Notes under the pieces: generated by a model
The model's input: the letters and a program-made list of their open reading frames with translations, nothing else
What the model was told of the DNA's origin: nothing
The model's database searches: none
Part shown: positions 10,238-20,540 of the stretch, one piece after another
Layout: each line of letters starts with the position of its first letter
Numbering within the stretch: position 1 is the stretch's first letter
Translations under genes and position numbers: made by a program
From: Diaporthe sp. PMI_573
Taxonomy: Eukaryota; Ascomycota; Sordariomycetes; Diaporthales; Diaporthaceae
Direction of reading: 5' to 3'
Length of the DNA stretch: 64,000 nucleotides
NCBI GenBank assembly: GCA_021399435.1
Contig: JAJTUP010000050.1
Span: 186,001 to 250,000 of the forward strand

Positions 10238-11842
10238 CTAGGACGCCCATTCACTAGTCTGAGTTGCCAGGTCGCAAGCACTAATCCTGGTGGCCTCATT
10301 AACCAACATCTCTCTCACAAGTGACTGGAGCTTAGTTTCTTTGCTGCTTTCTCCCGCGCCTTGGAGCTCATCGCGGCGGCGTCCAATAAGACCCAGCCAA
10401 TTTTGCATCGACATCATTGCCTCGGGTGCGTGCTGCTGGATCGCGTTCACGTTCCATCCCCGTTCCTTGTCTGGGAGACGGATGCGACGTAGCAGGTAGA
10501 GCATCACGACACCCAAGGAGAAGACGTCCGCCAAAGTGCCCCGTCGTTTGTGTTGCAACCACTCAGGCGCCAAGTACCAGGGTGATCCGCCTCCGGAGTC
10601 ATCGATTTGAGTTTTCACGTTCCGCGACAGCCCGAAATCGATAACGACGGCACTCGCCTTGCGCCCGCTGCCCGTGGGATCGCCGGCGCGGTAAAGGATA
10701 TTGCCTGCTTTGATGTCATTATGGACGAGGCCTTGGTCGGCGCAGTAGGCTAGAGCGCTGGAGACATCCGCAAGAATGTGGCAAGCGTCATCGAGACTAC
10801 CTCTGAAGCGTCGCGCATTTGACCCAGAGGGAAAACACCAGTAAGGCGTGGCGAGATCGTGAGAATCTCGATGTTCGATAACCAGAGCCAGGAGGCGGGA
10901 GTCGAAGGCCAGGAGGTTGGCAATACACGGCTGTTAGACTTCGTCAGCTGATTGTAATACGTCCATAGGTATGAATTAGTATCGACTGTAGAAGCGTACA
11001 TGTTCAAGATGCCTGTGCGCTTCAAGCTCTCGCTTCCAGCGCCTGGCGGCGGCAGCGATGTCGTACGGCTCCGCCGCAGCGGCGATCTTGTGGAGTTTAA
11101 CCGCAACAACCGCAGGCCGTGAGGACCTGTCCTTCCAAACTGCTTTGAAGACATCCGCATAGTCGCCCTTTTTGAGGTATCGGTCGATGCATTTGATAGA
11201 GTACTCGAGTTGGCCCGTGGCACTGTCCACTACGTTTAATGTTTGGTTTTGACCAAGTCCAATGCTGGTCAGCATATCAACGTCGACCGCAGTAGGTCGG
11301 ATGATAGTCTTCTGGTCCTGGGCCAAACTAGAAGGAATTTCAGCTGCCCTTGTCACAGCAGCTCCTGTGGAGTGCTTGGATCTCTTCGAGGGCGGCAGTG
11401 GCCGCTCAGCCGTCCTTTTCGTAGCGTCGTCTTTCAGAAGGAGACGGTATCGGCGAGGACGAAGGAGGAATTCCACGGTAGTTTCGCAGTCACAGAGTTG
11501 CCAAAATCCGGGATAGACAACAGCAAACTTCTTGGGCCGTATCTCGAACACATCGAGCCCATTTGGCACGCTCTCGAGAAAGAGCGTACTCGTGGCCTCG
11601 TTGTAGAGGAGTATATCGTCCTTCCACGGGATGGGAAACATGGTGACCTTGATGCGGCGGGCTTTGCAGGACCAGGCTAAAGACCTTGTTGTTGTTGTAC
11701 AGCTTGTCATGCTCGTCCTTGATGGTCTCGACACGATTGGATATGACGAGCAGCGACTCCTGCAACGCCTTCGCATACCTGCATTTCCCGTAGCCAATGT
11801 CGTTAGCTCGCCATTCCCTGCACGGCTCCGAACCGTCGTTTT
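10238..11842 (-). pseudogene. Protein kinase gene, frameshifted and 5'-truncated
   Basis: The minus strand encodes a eukaryotic protein kinase domain with a fungal-specific N-terminal region. Seen in order: R-I-K-V-T-M-F-P-I-P-W-K-D-D near 11660; glycine loop K-G-D-Y-A-D-V-F near 11180; V-A-V-K-L-H-K with the ATP-binding lysine; a GT..AG intron of about 65 bp (about 10996-10931); L-V-H-N-D-I-K-A-G-N as the catalytic loop (HND in place of HRD); V-I-D-F-G-L-S (DFG) near 10640; P-W-Y-L-A-P-E-W; D-V-F-S-L-G-V. The stop is at 10238. Upstream, A-L-Q-E-S-L-L-V-I-S-N-R lies in a different frame, so a frameshift falls near 11685. The true start is missing because a pogo fragment abuts at about 11843. 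The kinase domain itself is uninterrupted. Its target is unknown. Confidence 0.78.
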
Positions 11843-11999
11843 TTACAAGATAACCCAGGCTCATGTGACGGGTCTTCAGTGGCCCAAAGACCCCTACATC
11901 TAGGGGCTGCATTATATATGAAGTATGTGCCGGCAAGAAAATGATATATATTTTATGCGAGAAGCATTCCCACATGAGATCGATAGTCGTATGGCTGTG
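11843..11999 (-). mobile_element. pogo-like transposase fragment fused to the kinase relic
   Basis: Encodes H-S-H-T-T-I-D-L-M-W-E-C-F-S, F-L-P-A-H-T-S and P-L-D-V-G-V-F-G-P-L-K, the stretch after the second catalytic aspartate through the third one of a DDE_1 transposase. It is related to the copies at 9336 and 62557. It continues in frame into the kinase-derived N-terminal sequence near 11842, so the junction makes a chimeric open frame (11490-12059). No element ends are visible. Confidence 0.75.
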
Positions 12000-12619
12000 G
12001 CCATTTATATGCTGGCTGATGGTATTGAAAGTGTCGATGCGGTTGAAGACGCTGCGCAATTTGACTGCTATGCCACATCATATGTGGTTTTCAATGGCAC
12101 AACATCGCTTGTTGGGTACGATATAGACTTGCGTAGGTTAAGTGGGGGGGGGTTAATCCTTGTATTCCCCTCCTACTTGCCTACCCCGCCACTGACCAAC
12201 CCTATACGAGTATTTGATTTCAAAAAGACAATATCAATCCACGGTGTTTGACAGGAGAAGTTAGTGATATCAACAAGAGCAGTACATTCTCCTTCTATTC
12301 CTACTACCTATGATTGATGTATCAATGTATCCGAGCACGAGTACTTTAGCTCCCGATCTGGACAGCAGCAAGCAGGCAGGCAGGCAGGTGTCTCACCTTC
12401 TCCAGCTTCAAGATGAGCGCCATATGCCTACGGCAATAGCGTTACTGCTTTGCACGAGTAGTGAAGTGGCATTTTTCCGCGATAATAAATCAGCTTGAAA
12501 GCACCTTCGTCAGTCACCACACAGGCAGCATTTCACTCCCGGCATGCATTCGCCTACTTAAACTTGGAATACTGGCCGCCCACGAGACATCGCTTCCGTC
12601 CCAGCGCTGCTGCCACAAC
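12000..12619. other. Unassigned region
   Basis: About 600 bp with no recognisable coding family on either strand. It contains a run of G (about 12142-12150) and a short (aggc)n tract near 12370-12386. The segment just upstream of 12620 presumably holds the promoter of the BRCT gene. Confidence 0.35.
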
Positions 12620-13651
12620 ATGCCTGCGGACGCCTCCCTGGCGAGCAAAGAGACCTTCTATTCTCAGCTTCGCTGGCTGGATGCGACTTCTGGCAGCGAG
12701 GACGAGATCCCCCAACAAGATCGCAACTTACGTGACGAGACCCGAAAATTCTTCAAAAAGGCACTGGCCAAAGACAAAACCACGGCCGCCAGTCGTGAGC
12801 CTACCGCGGACTGGAGTCCTCAAATTGACCTGACGGCAGCAGGTGAGGGCATGACAGGACTGTCAAGACGGTCCAACACGGCCCCGACGCCACTCAACTC
12901 TACTACTGTCATCAAAGCCACACTTGACCCTGACCAGAGCAAGCAGGCCACGCACTTCTCGGGCAGCACTTCATTTATCCAAGACACGCCCTGTCCGTCG
13001 GCCGTGGCTAAGCTGAGACGAAGGGCAACCAATCCGTCATCGCTTTCCTCAACGCACGCGTCATCCTTCCAGCGGGTTCCAGACAGCAGCATGGGATCTC
13101 ACAAGCGCAAGCGCAAGCCCGAAGCAGGGGTGCCTCTTCAAGATCAGATTCTCAGAGGCTTGCGATTCTTCTACATCCGGGAAGATCGCAAAGGCCTGCG
13201 GAGGCTTCGCATGGAGCAAGCTGAGAAGTACGGTGCCCAAGTTACCTCTGTGCTTGCAGATGCAACGCACGTCATCGTCGATGACGACCTGACCTTTGAG
13301 CATATCAAGGACATAGTGGCCTCGGTGATTGATCAAGGCCAGCCGCCCTGGGTAGTTCGAACACACTGGCCTCTGGACAGCATTACAGAGAAGCGACTCG
13401 TCCCGACCACGTCGTCATGGTATCGAGTCATCCCAGACTCATCAATACCCTCCGCATCCACTGCCCAGCAACCCCCAAAAGACTCGTTAGAGGTCAAAGC
13501 CGCCCGAAACGACCCAAACAGACAGGGGAAGGAGACAAAGCGCTGTCACCGACACCCCACGTCCTGCTGTCTGAGGTATTTTCGTGGCACCGAGTCTAAG
13601 ATGAAGCTCGATCAAAGTACAAATCATTGCACTCTTTGTGAGGAAAACTAA
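12620..13651 (+). pseudogene. DNA polymerase lambda/Pol X-like N-terminal BRCT protein, lacking the polymerase domain
   Basis: From the ATG at 12620 the frame encodes M-P-A-D-A-S-L-A-S-K-E, a serine-rich linker, a basic patch S-H-K-R-K-R-K-P (possible NLS), then a BRCT domain: I-L-R-G-L-R-F-F-Y-I, R-R-L-R-M-E-Q-A-E-K-Y-G-A, D-A-T-H-V-I-V-D-D-D-L-T and R-T-H-W-P-L-D-S-I. Linker plus BRCT with this DATHVIVD pattern is the N-terminal architecture of fungal DNA polymerase lambda/Pol4-like X-family enzymes. The catalytic 8-kDa and polymerase domains should follow but do not. Coding likeness fades after about 13480 and the frame runs to a stop at 13651, just before the minisatellite. It is probably a truncated gene; expression as a BRCT-only protein is possible. 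Confidence 0.65.
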
Positions 13652-13674
13652 CGACCCCGTGGACGACCCCATGT

Positions 13675-13945
13675 GAATGAGGCACGGGAACGAGGCACGG
13701 GAATGAGGCACGGGAATGAGACGCGGGAATGAGAACGGGAACGGGAATGAGTGGATAACGGGAATGAGTGGATGACGGGAATGAGGTGAGCCTGGCGGGA
13801 ACGAGTGCTGGGCGGGAACGAGAGCTGGGCGGGAACGAGAGCTGGGCGGGAACGAGAGCTGGGCGGGAACGAGAGCTGGGCGGGAACGAGAGCTGGGCGG
13901 GAACGAGAGCTGGGCGGGAACGAGAGCTGGGCGGGAATGAAACCT
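13675..13945. repeat. Minisatellite: 17-bp GGGCGGGAACGAGAGCT array and related units
   Basis: From about 13795 to 13940 the 17-bp unit gggcgggaacgagagct repeats about eight times with near-perfect identity. It is preceded (about 13677-13795) by looser units built on acgggaatgag. The array is strand-asymmetric (purine/G-rich on plus) and frames through it are repetitive artefacts. It begins where the BRCT gene loses homology. Confidence 0.92.
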
Positions 13946-14074
13946 GGGGACCAAGCCAAGTGGTGGAAACGAGCTTACCTCAGCAGGCTTGTTGAGGGGC
14001 ACGAACAAGACCATGTTCCTGGATCTTTGAAGTTCGAGTACGCTTCTAGGTTCTGAGAACTCAGAAAATATAGC

Positions 14075-14515
14075 GTGGCTGTGCCTTCATTCTCCAGTAT
14101 AAAAATGCGAAACCTCTGCATTGGATCGTGCCAGATCCGTGGCATGGCTCTCGAGTACGTTTCGGACGAGCCGCCTGCAAGAAAGAATCGTACCGTTTGC
14201 ATTGATAAGCTTGCGGAGATGTTCAAAGCAATGACTTGGGAAGACAATGAAGATAAAGGAGATGTAGATATGACGACGCCCATGGACTTAGATTGCGCAG
14301 TCGAACTGCCCAATGTGGGCAATCCCTACAAACCACAAGTTTGCGAGCAGCCGAACATACTTGGTTATCTTTCGAACACATCCAAGATTAGTAGGCTCGC
14401 ACAACAGCTGATTAAGCATGACGCCGAGACATTTTTTGCCGAAAACATGGAAGGATTTTACAAATTTTGGTTGCGGTTGTTGGTCCAGACGACCTTTCCA
14501 CCGAATATCAGGTAA
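14075..14515 (+). other. Unrecognised 146-codon open frame
   Basis: An open frame with protein-like composition (K-L-A-E-M-F-K-A-M-T-W-E-D-N-E-D near the middle, F-F-A-E-N-M-E-G-F-Y-K-F-W near the end) and a possible 5' splice site (AG|GTAAGC) at 14512, just before its stop. I do not recognise the family. It could be a real first exon or a gene fragment next to the minisatellite. Confidence 0.3.
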
Positions 14516-14569
14516 GCGATAGGCTTTGTCATCCAATCAAGCGTACGGCGATACTGAGTGCTGTTCCAT

Positions 14570-14632
14570 AAAACTTCTCGATTACCCTCTGATCGTCCAA
14601 GCAGTTCCTTGTGTGAGCGGCTATCGTGCAGC
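14570..14632 (-). pseudogene. Short fragment of a patatin-NLR paralogue
   Basis: About 60 bp (aacttctcgattaccctctg, then ccttgtgtgagcggctatcg) closely match 1966-2025 of the patatin/NB-ARC/TPR gene, in the same orientation, with a small internal deletion and a few substitutions. Nothing on either side resembles that gene. It is a scrap of a second, lost copy. Confidence 0.7.
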
Positions 14633-14718
14633 TTCCGTCTTGAGTGCGGCGTGCCTCAGTGATGTTTTTTGATACCGCAAGTTTGTGAGTCTCCATTGAA
14701 ATTCTCAGGAAGGATTGC

Positions 14719-15597
14719 TTAGGTACGTTTTACAAATGGAGGGGGCGTTAGCGTTGTATAGAAACCAATATCAACTTCTTCGTAATCCTTGACAAATATA
14801 GAGTCCGCAGACGAGAGATCGCTGACACTGTCGAAATAGTTCTGGCCGCATAGAACAGCTTTGTTTTCATTCTGGACATAGCGCATGAGGTCTCGGTTTG
14901 CAGTATTGTCCGTACTAGGCATGTCTTCCTCGGTGAAAATTGGGTGCTGATTGAGTGGGCCAGGCTCATTCCTGAGACGCCCGTCCTTTTTCGGATTGTC
15001 GCCCTTCTCCACGTCTGGATTTGCCTGCAATTGGCTCCGGTGCTTCTTCGTTTGCTCTGACTCCTCACAGAGGCTATCCGTGCTTCGTTTAAGACAATGC
15101 TCTGACACAAGGTGGCACAGCACCACGACTAAGCAGATGAAGCCAATGACGGACCAGAAGATGATCACGGTCTCTCCGAGCTTGTAGAATATGTCGACGT
15201 GGTAGGCGTGGTCGGCGTGTCCCGCCTCGCGCAGGAGTTCGGCCCAGCGGTACCTATGCACGGCGTCCCATGCCGGCGCCGTGATGACGAGATGCAAGAT
15301 CGAAGCACCTTCCAGGCCGAAAATGACATTGCGCCAACACCCGGGTCCCCGAAGCTTATAGCTACATCCTATCACGACGCTGTTGCCGAGGAGTCCGCTG
15401 GAGGCGAAAAAGAGGATGGCCACGGCCCAGTTCCAGTTATTGCTCCCATGTCCCGAGAGTCGAACGAAGTCCCCGAGCCATTTGCGAGCTTCAACGATGG
15501 CGTAGAGGTTGAAGCCAAAACTGGCTGTACTGAAAAGGACTACGACAATAATGATGAGTGTATATCCCCCCCAGAGAGCCTTTTGCTTGAAGCCCAT
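14719..15597 (-). CDS. Hypothetical multi-span membrane protein (about four TM helices)
   Basis: The ATG at 15597 (M-G-F-K-Q-K-A-L-W) gives 292 residues; the frame is open further upstream but that part looks non-coding. Hydrophobic segments lie near residues 13-34 (T-L-I-I-I-V-V-V-L-F), 55-75 (W-A-V-A-I-L-F-F-A-S), about 90-110 and 140-165 (V-I-I-F-W-S-V-I-G-F-I-C-L-V-V-V). The C-terminal 120 residues are charged and probably cytosolic. The topology resembles small fungal four-TM (MARVEL-like) proteins, but no diagnostic motif identifies a family. Function unknown. Confidence 0.65.
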   Translation of the reverse strand: MGFKQKALWGGYTLIIIVVVLFSTASFGFNLYAIVEARKWLGDFVRLSGHGSNNWNWAVAILFFASSGLLGNSVVIGCSYKLRGPGCWRNVIFGLEGASILHLVITAPAWDAVHRYRWAELLREAGHADHAYHVDIFYKLGETVIIFWSVIGFICLVVVLCHLVSEHCLKRSTDSLCEESEQTKKHRSQLQANPDVEKGDNPKKDGRLRNEPGPLNQHPIFTEEDMPSTDNTANRDLMRYVQNENKAVLCGQNYFDSVSDLSSADSIFVKDYEEVDIGFYTTLTPPPFVKRT

Positions 15598-15609
15598 TGT
15601 AGAAGATCG

Positions 15610-16345
15610 AGCAAAATACAAAATGTGAACGCTATAGGTGTGGGTACAGTAGTGATATAGTCTCGTGTTGTGCCGAGACAAGGGGCAAGCAACATGAGTT
15701 GTCGGAGAACGAACCGGCGGCAATATCTGCTGCGTTTTAATTTCTTGGGTTTGTCGCCCGCTGTATTCCTGCAAATATGCAGGGGGGTGGTCAGTTACCT
15801 ACCTAATCACCACTATCGCGGATGCTCCTTACTGCGCGGAGCGAGACAACAGGCCCTACTGCAGCCCTCAGAGCTATCGAGTATGATCTGTTTTGAACAA
15901 GCTTAGATTGAAATTTCTTGATGGCTGCCGTTGCAAACAATGCTTTTACACCGTGCAGCTGACTGGCTTTGCACAAGCTTTGCCGGATACACTCGGCTTC
16001 TGCCCGCTAGAGGAATGCATGGTCTGTTCGCCCTGGCTAGTTCCGCCTTCGCTGTGGATTGAAGGGCGAATCTTTCCACCGAGTGACATCCGGATAACAA
16101 ATTTGGACAGTTTTTTGCGCTCCATTCTCTGCTGAGGCTCAACACCAGGAACCAGGACCCGAATCTTCACACCGTTGGCGGTGGAATAATCATCAACCCA
16201 GCCATCTACACCGTTCCGGAGGTGGTCCCGGAGGTGGGACCAGACACCAACTACGACCTCCTGCAAAGCACGCCTCTGTCCCGCCCGAGCTGCCTGTTCA
16301 ATGGGCCGACATCCTTAGACCGCGAATTACAGAAGTCCATCTATG
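15610..16345. other. Intergenic, nothing recognised
   Basis: Between the membrane protein and the MULE left target duplication. Short frames on both strands around 15893-16266 have no family likeness. Confidence 0.4.
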
Positions 16346-16531
16346 TTTAAGTTAGAATGCGGATATTCGCGTACCCTAAATCGGATGCCGCGTACCTTTT
16401 TCTGACTAATCGTGCTGGCCCCTGTGCCTGAATTAAAAAACACTATGGGTTCGCCATACAAATAATTAACGTGATTACACCGACTAACATACCGCTGCAT
16501 GCCACTATTCCCACACACTCAAGGGCACCAA

Positions 16532-16621
16532 ATAAGCACTATTAGACCCAAGTGTTGGCAAACGTTGCCCAAATCAAGCAAATTAAGCACTATTAGACCC
16601 AAGTGTTGCCAAACGTTGCCC
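16532..16621. repeat. Tandem direct repeat inside the MULE
   Basis: The motif taagcactattagacccaag starts at about 16533 and again at 16584 (51-bp spacing), each followed by tgttg(g/c)caaacgttgccca. Short cccacgatg units follow to about 16650. It lies between the left TIR and the end of the transposase gene. Confidence 0.7.
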
Positions 16622-16662
16622 ACGATGCCCACGATGCCCACGTCGTCGCCCACGTGACCCAG

Positions 16663-19146
16663 CTAGTCGAATAGTAAGTCAACAAAGCCGGGCATCACGG
16701 CGACGATCTCGTCCTGCGTTTCCTTGGCGCCCTCGCCGCCCTCGCCGCCGTCACCGTCGTCGCCGTCGATATCGCCAGCAGTTAGGTCTACGCATGGCAG
16801 CTGGTTGACAGTCCTCCATGCCCCCGTCCGCTGCCTCTTAGCCGCTGGCCGTGAGCTTGAGGGTGTAGCCGCCGGCGACGCCGTGCCTTCGGCTTTTTGC
16901 TTTTGAGGCTGGCAGTTGCTTTGCTTTGTAAGCCCGACCACCAGCCGTTGGTCTCGCCGGACGGCTTCTTGCCGGGTACTGCTGCTACGGGTGTCCTCTT
17001 CATCTAGGGACTAGAGGGTCAAGTCATTATGCTCAAAGGCCGAGTTTATACGCTAAACTAAAGCCGTCGTCGCCCTCGTTTTATCGCCTGCCTTGCTCCC
17101 TAAACTGGTTGTCGTTGACTTTGTCCTCTTGCCCATCACGGCCTTTCCACGGCTGCTTCTACTCTAAAAGACGCCCTTCTCGTCGGCCGCAAATGTAGCT
17201 GTTTTACAAGGTCTCCCCTTTGTCGCCATAACCTTCTTCGGCGAGAGGACCGTAAGGAGCGGGTTGTCAAGTAAGAGGTCACGATTAAGCCAGTAAACTT
17301 TGTAAATGTCTGCCTTCTCGAGAGAAAGGTCTGCTTTTTCTCTATTAGCCATCCAACTAGCACAAATTAAGCCGTACTAAGTGTAGATAGGGCAGACGCA
17401 GCTTAAAGCCGTACAGAAGTTACGTGAGACCTCTTTTCGAAGTATTTTCAAAGCATGCTGCCTAGTCGTCGCGAGAAGCTTTAGTGCCGGCCACGATACT
17501 TGGTAAGAAATCCTTCCTAGCCACTTCTGCCCGTTAAACTTCTAAAGCAATAGTGTCTTCTGGCGGGCTTCCTCACAACAAAGCTCCTCAGCAGTATCTT
17601 TGATAGCCTTGTGTACAGCCTCGGCTAAGTAGAGAAGATTCCCTACCCCGTGGCCCAGGTAGACCTTAACTTTCCGGTACATACGCTCTGTAGAGGAGGT
17701 CGTATGTAAGCCAAAGTTAAGGGTTTTGTAGGTTTGGTGGCCAGCCTATTTGGCGACGATCTTCTCGTCGTCGTCGACATAGTAGGTCTTGAGGTAGTTA
17801 AGAATGGCCGTCTGGTCTAAAAACTTCTCTTAAAGGCGCTGCCAAGCCGTTTCATAGACCTCACGATTGGTAGAGTATTTCATAAACTTAAGGAGGTCAA
17901 ATAGGGCCTGTCAAGTGTAGAAAACGTCGTCTGGGACCTTCTTGGGTATTATGGCCTTATTTCTCGCCGGCGCATTAAGCGTGGCTTCCTCGGCATCCTC
18001 CTCTCCTTCGGCATCTTTGGCTTCCTTATTGTCTGCTTCTGCCGCCGTTAATTCTACCGGCTTCCGCCACTTCTTCTTAATGTATAGTACAATGTTTATA
18101 TTTATATAGAAGACACATAGCTGGTGCCGTGCTTGAGGGAATTTGGACTTAAGGGCGTTAATTAGGGCGTTATTGTAGTCTGTGACGAAGAGGGTAGGGT
18201 TGTCGGCTTTATACTTACGCAGCAGTAGATAAACTTGCTCGAGAAGCTACCAAAAGCCGCTTTCCTTTTCGTTATCGACAACGCCTTGAAATAGCGGAAG
18301 GATCTTCTTCGTGTGGGTCAGCGCCGTGCCTTGAAAGTACGGCATCTTCTTGTTGTTGGTCGAATAGGTACAATCGAGCGATATGCTGTGTGAAAAACGT
18401 CGCTCTCGAAGCCACGCCGTCTGCTTGGGCTCACACCAAAAGATGCCCGTGATGTTGTTCTCGTTATCTTGGGCGAAGCGGTACCAGCAGCCCTTTTTCT
18501 CTAGCCAGTCCAGCGTCGCTTGAGACGGCGTGTAGATGCCCTGCTTGTCCTTTCGAAAGCTCTGTAGCCAGTTCTTGAGGGTATTCGGCCCAAGTTGAAC
18601 CTCAGGGTACTGCTGGCGAAGCAGTCTTTCTAGCCGTTTCGGCATGGCGTTCGTCGGGTCACGTGCCGCTTGGCTAAGGAATTCGATATGTGCTTCGGAT
18701 AGCTTCACCCAGCCACGCTGAGCTTCGGGGACTTCCTGAGGGCCGTGATGGGTATGTCTGTGCTCGTGGATAAGAAGCTTCCATTTATCTGACGTTTTCT
18801 TCGCCGTGTAGGCAACCGCTGACCATTTGCAGTTGACTTTAATCGTTGTGGCGTTGCTTTTTGTAGCAGTTGTAGGGCGCTGTATACCTCGGCTGCACAC
18901 CAATATCTTTCTGTTGGGCTTTGCACTATGGGATACCGTCAGCCATCCAGCACTGCTCGTCGCCTCGTCTAAATCAGCCTTGAGGTCCGTATAGGTGTCG
19001 TAACCATCGTTGAAGAGTTTCAGAAAGGGAGGAGGGTTAGAAAGTGCTGGGCGGCGATGGTTTGTGGCGGTGATGTTGGAGTTCCATTTAGCACAGTCCG
19101 CCTGCCACATCGCCTCAAGTCCCGAGTAGTCAGGGACATCCGCCAT
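16663..19146 (-). pseudogene. Mutator-like (MULE) transposase with many stop codons
   Basis: Starts at 19146 (M-A-D-V-P-D-Y-S-G-L) and is open for 299 codons, to a TAG at 18247 in a position where tryptophan is likely (G-F-W then stop). The N-terminal half has a FAR1/WRKY-GCM1-like zinc region (V-N-C-K-W-S-A ... H-E-H-R-H-T-H-H). Then comes the MULE core: S-I-S-L-D-C-T-Y-S with the first catalytic aspartate, and F-V-T-D-Y-N-N-A-L with the second. Beyond 18247 the same frame keeps good coding likeness but is broken by several TAG/TAA/TGA codons, including one in the A-K-stop-A-G-H-Q-T-Y segment. It ends with a P-C-V-D-L-T-A-G-D tail at 16663. TGG-to-TAG changes are what RIP-type G-to-A mutation gives. 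Confidence 0.85.
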
Positions 19147-19654
19147 CGCCGCAACACTACCGGAACGATATCTAAATAGCTAGGGTATGTCTTTAGTGCT
19201 TAATTGATCGATTCCACGAAGTATTTAATCGATATCACGAAGCGTTGATGGTGGGTGGGTGGTTGAATGTTGGTGGGTTGAGGAGGTTTAGCAGAGCATA
19301 TGGTTGAGGCTGCAAAACGCACCATATTGACCGGTGGCGTGTAGTGAAATGGGAGGCTCTGATTGGCTGCAGCCCTGCTTAGTCAGAAAAAGGTACGCGG
19401 CATCCGATTTAGGGTACGCGAATATCCGCATTCTTAAGTTATATGGAGCTGTACTTAGGCATGTGGCGTTAATGCCTGCACAAGTCTTTTCCCTTCCGGG
19501 GGCTTTATTATAGTCTTTCATATTTCGAGGTCTTGTACAGTAGTACTTATCGAGATAGTGCACAGCACATTTCTATTTGGGTCATATGCTTTCGCCTTCC
19601 TCTGCCATCACGCCGCCGCTCAACGCCGACGGGCAAATGCCTTCACGGGCCCCT

Positions 19655-20395
19655 GATCAGTTTTGGTGGGCACCTTGCGTCGCTTCAAACTTATGTAAAG
19701 CCTCAGTATCTGCTAAGTTTGAAAGCGGCTCCCACGTAGGCTTGGCGTAGCCTGTCCATTTTACCAATACTTTGGTGCCTCTGCGGCTTCCTTTCTTCCT
19801 TAAGATCTTCTCGACCTCCTATTCGTTCTGATCAGGGTTATCGTATTGTAAAGCTGCAGCGGGCTGGTCGTCGTCTTTTCTCTGTGAAGGCAGAGGGTCT
19901 TGTGCGGCACGTCGTATCAGGGAGATGTGGAATACATCATGGATCCCTGGTGGTGTATCTAACCACCAATTGTGAGAATCGATAACTTCTATGACTGAAT
20001 ACTTGGCGTTCAGCCAATCCAACTTCTTCGACGGCCGATCAGTACGGATATTCTTCAGGCGAAGCCAGACTTTTGTCGCCTACTCGAAAACGTTCGGCCG
20101 GTTGTCTGTTCTGGTTGGCGTAGTGTTCCTGACGCTCCTGAGCAATGGCTATTGCAGCTTGTGCCACTTCCGTCGCTTCCTTGAGCTTGCCAACAAAAGC
20201 CTCCCCGACCGCGATGGGTGATTGTTCCATCCGTCTGAACGTCCTTTCCGTACTGATCAGACCCAACAAGTCAACGTGGTAGCCGTGTGAGGCAAAGAAT
20301 GGGCTGATTCCCGTCGATGTAGCATCCCGGAATGCTTGTCGGATTGCTCTTCTGTACAGCAATTGACCTGGGCGGGCGGAGATCCTGAAATACTT
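19655..20395 (-). mobile_element. Ty3/gypsy (chromovirus-type) integrase C-terminus and chromodomain, truncated
   Basis: Minus-strand frames encode the 3' end of a Ty3/gypsy Pol: S-T-G-I-S-P-F-F-A-S-H-G-Y-H (integrase end), A-E-R-F-R-V-G-D-K, then K-L-D-W-L-N-A-K-Y-S-V with P-P-G-I-H-D-V-F-H-I-S-L-I. A chromodomain follows (V-L-V-K-W-T-G-Y then T-W-E-P-L-S-N-L) ending near 19660. At least two frame changes are needed. Protease, RT and RNase H are absent, and the upstream edge is near 20395. Confidence 0.85.
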
Positions 20396-20540
20396 TTCTT
20401 AGGGGCTTCTCTTTTTCCCATTCCTGTTCCTGTGTAATCATAATTGATACCTTTGAGTCGAAAAATCCAGTCAGAGTGCCATTAAATGGGTAGGAGAGAT
20501 CTTCTCAAACGAAGGCCTTCATACCCCCAAACGGAAAAGG

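Larger units (their letters stand above)
16355..19433 (-). mobile_element. MULE DNA transposon with long TIRs and 8-bp target duplication
   Basis: Terminal inverted repeats of about 52 bp (16355-16406 and 19382-19433) are almost perfect. Each begins GAATGCGGATATTCGCGTAC and ends in TTTTTCTGACTAA. Outside both ends is the identical octamer TTAAGTTA (16347-16354 and 19434-19441). Length is 3079 bp. The only gene is a minus-strand Mutator-like transposase (16663-19146). Long TIRs, 8-10-bp duplications and this transposase type define MULEs. Numerous stop codons show this copy cannot supply its own transposase, but the ends look functional. Confidence 0.9.

Noticed and set aside
13675..13945. CRISPR-like array
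   Set aside because: Units are contiguous without spacers and the organism is eukaryotic; it is a minisatellite.
13487..14014. Long frames on both strands over 13.5-14.0 kb (Pro/Ser/Arg repeats)
   Set aside because: Artefacts of the 17-bp minisatellite, open in several frames at once.
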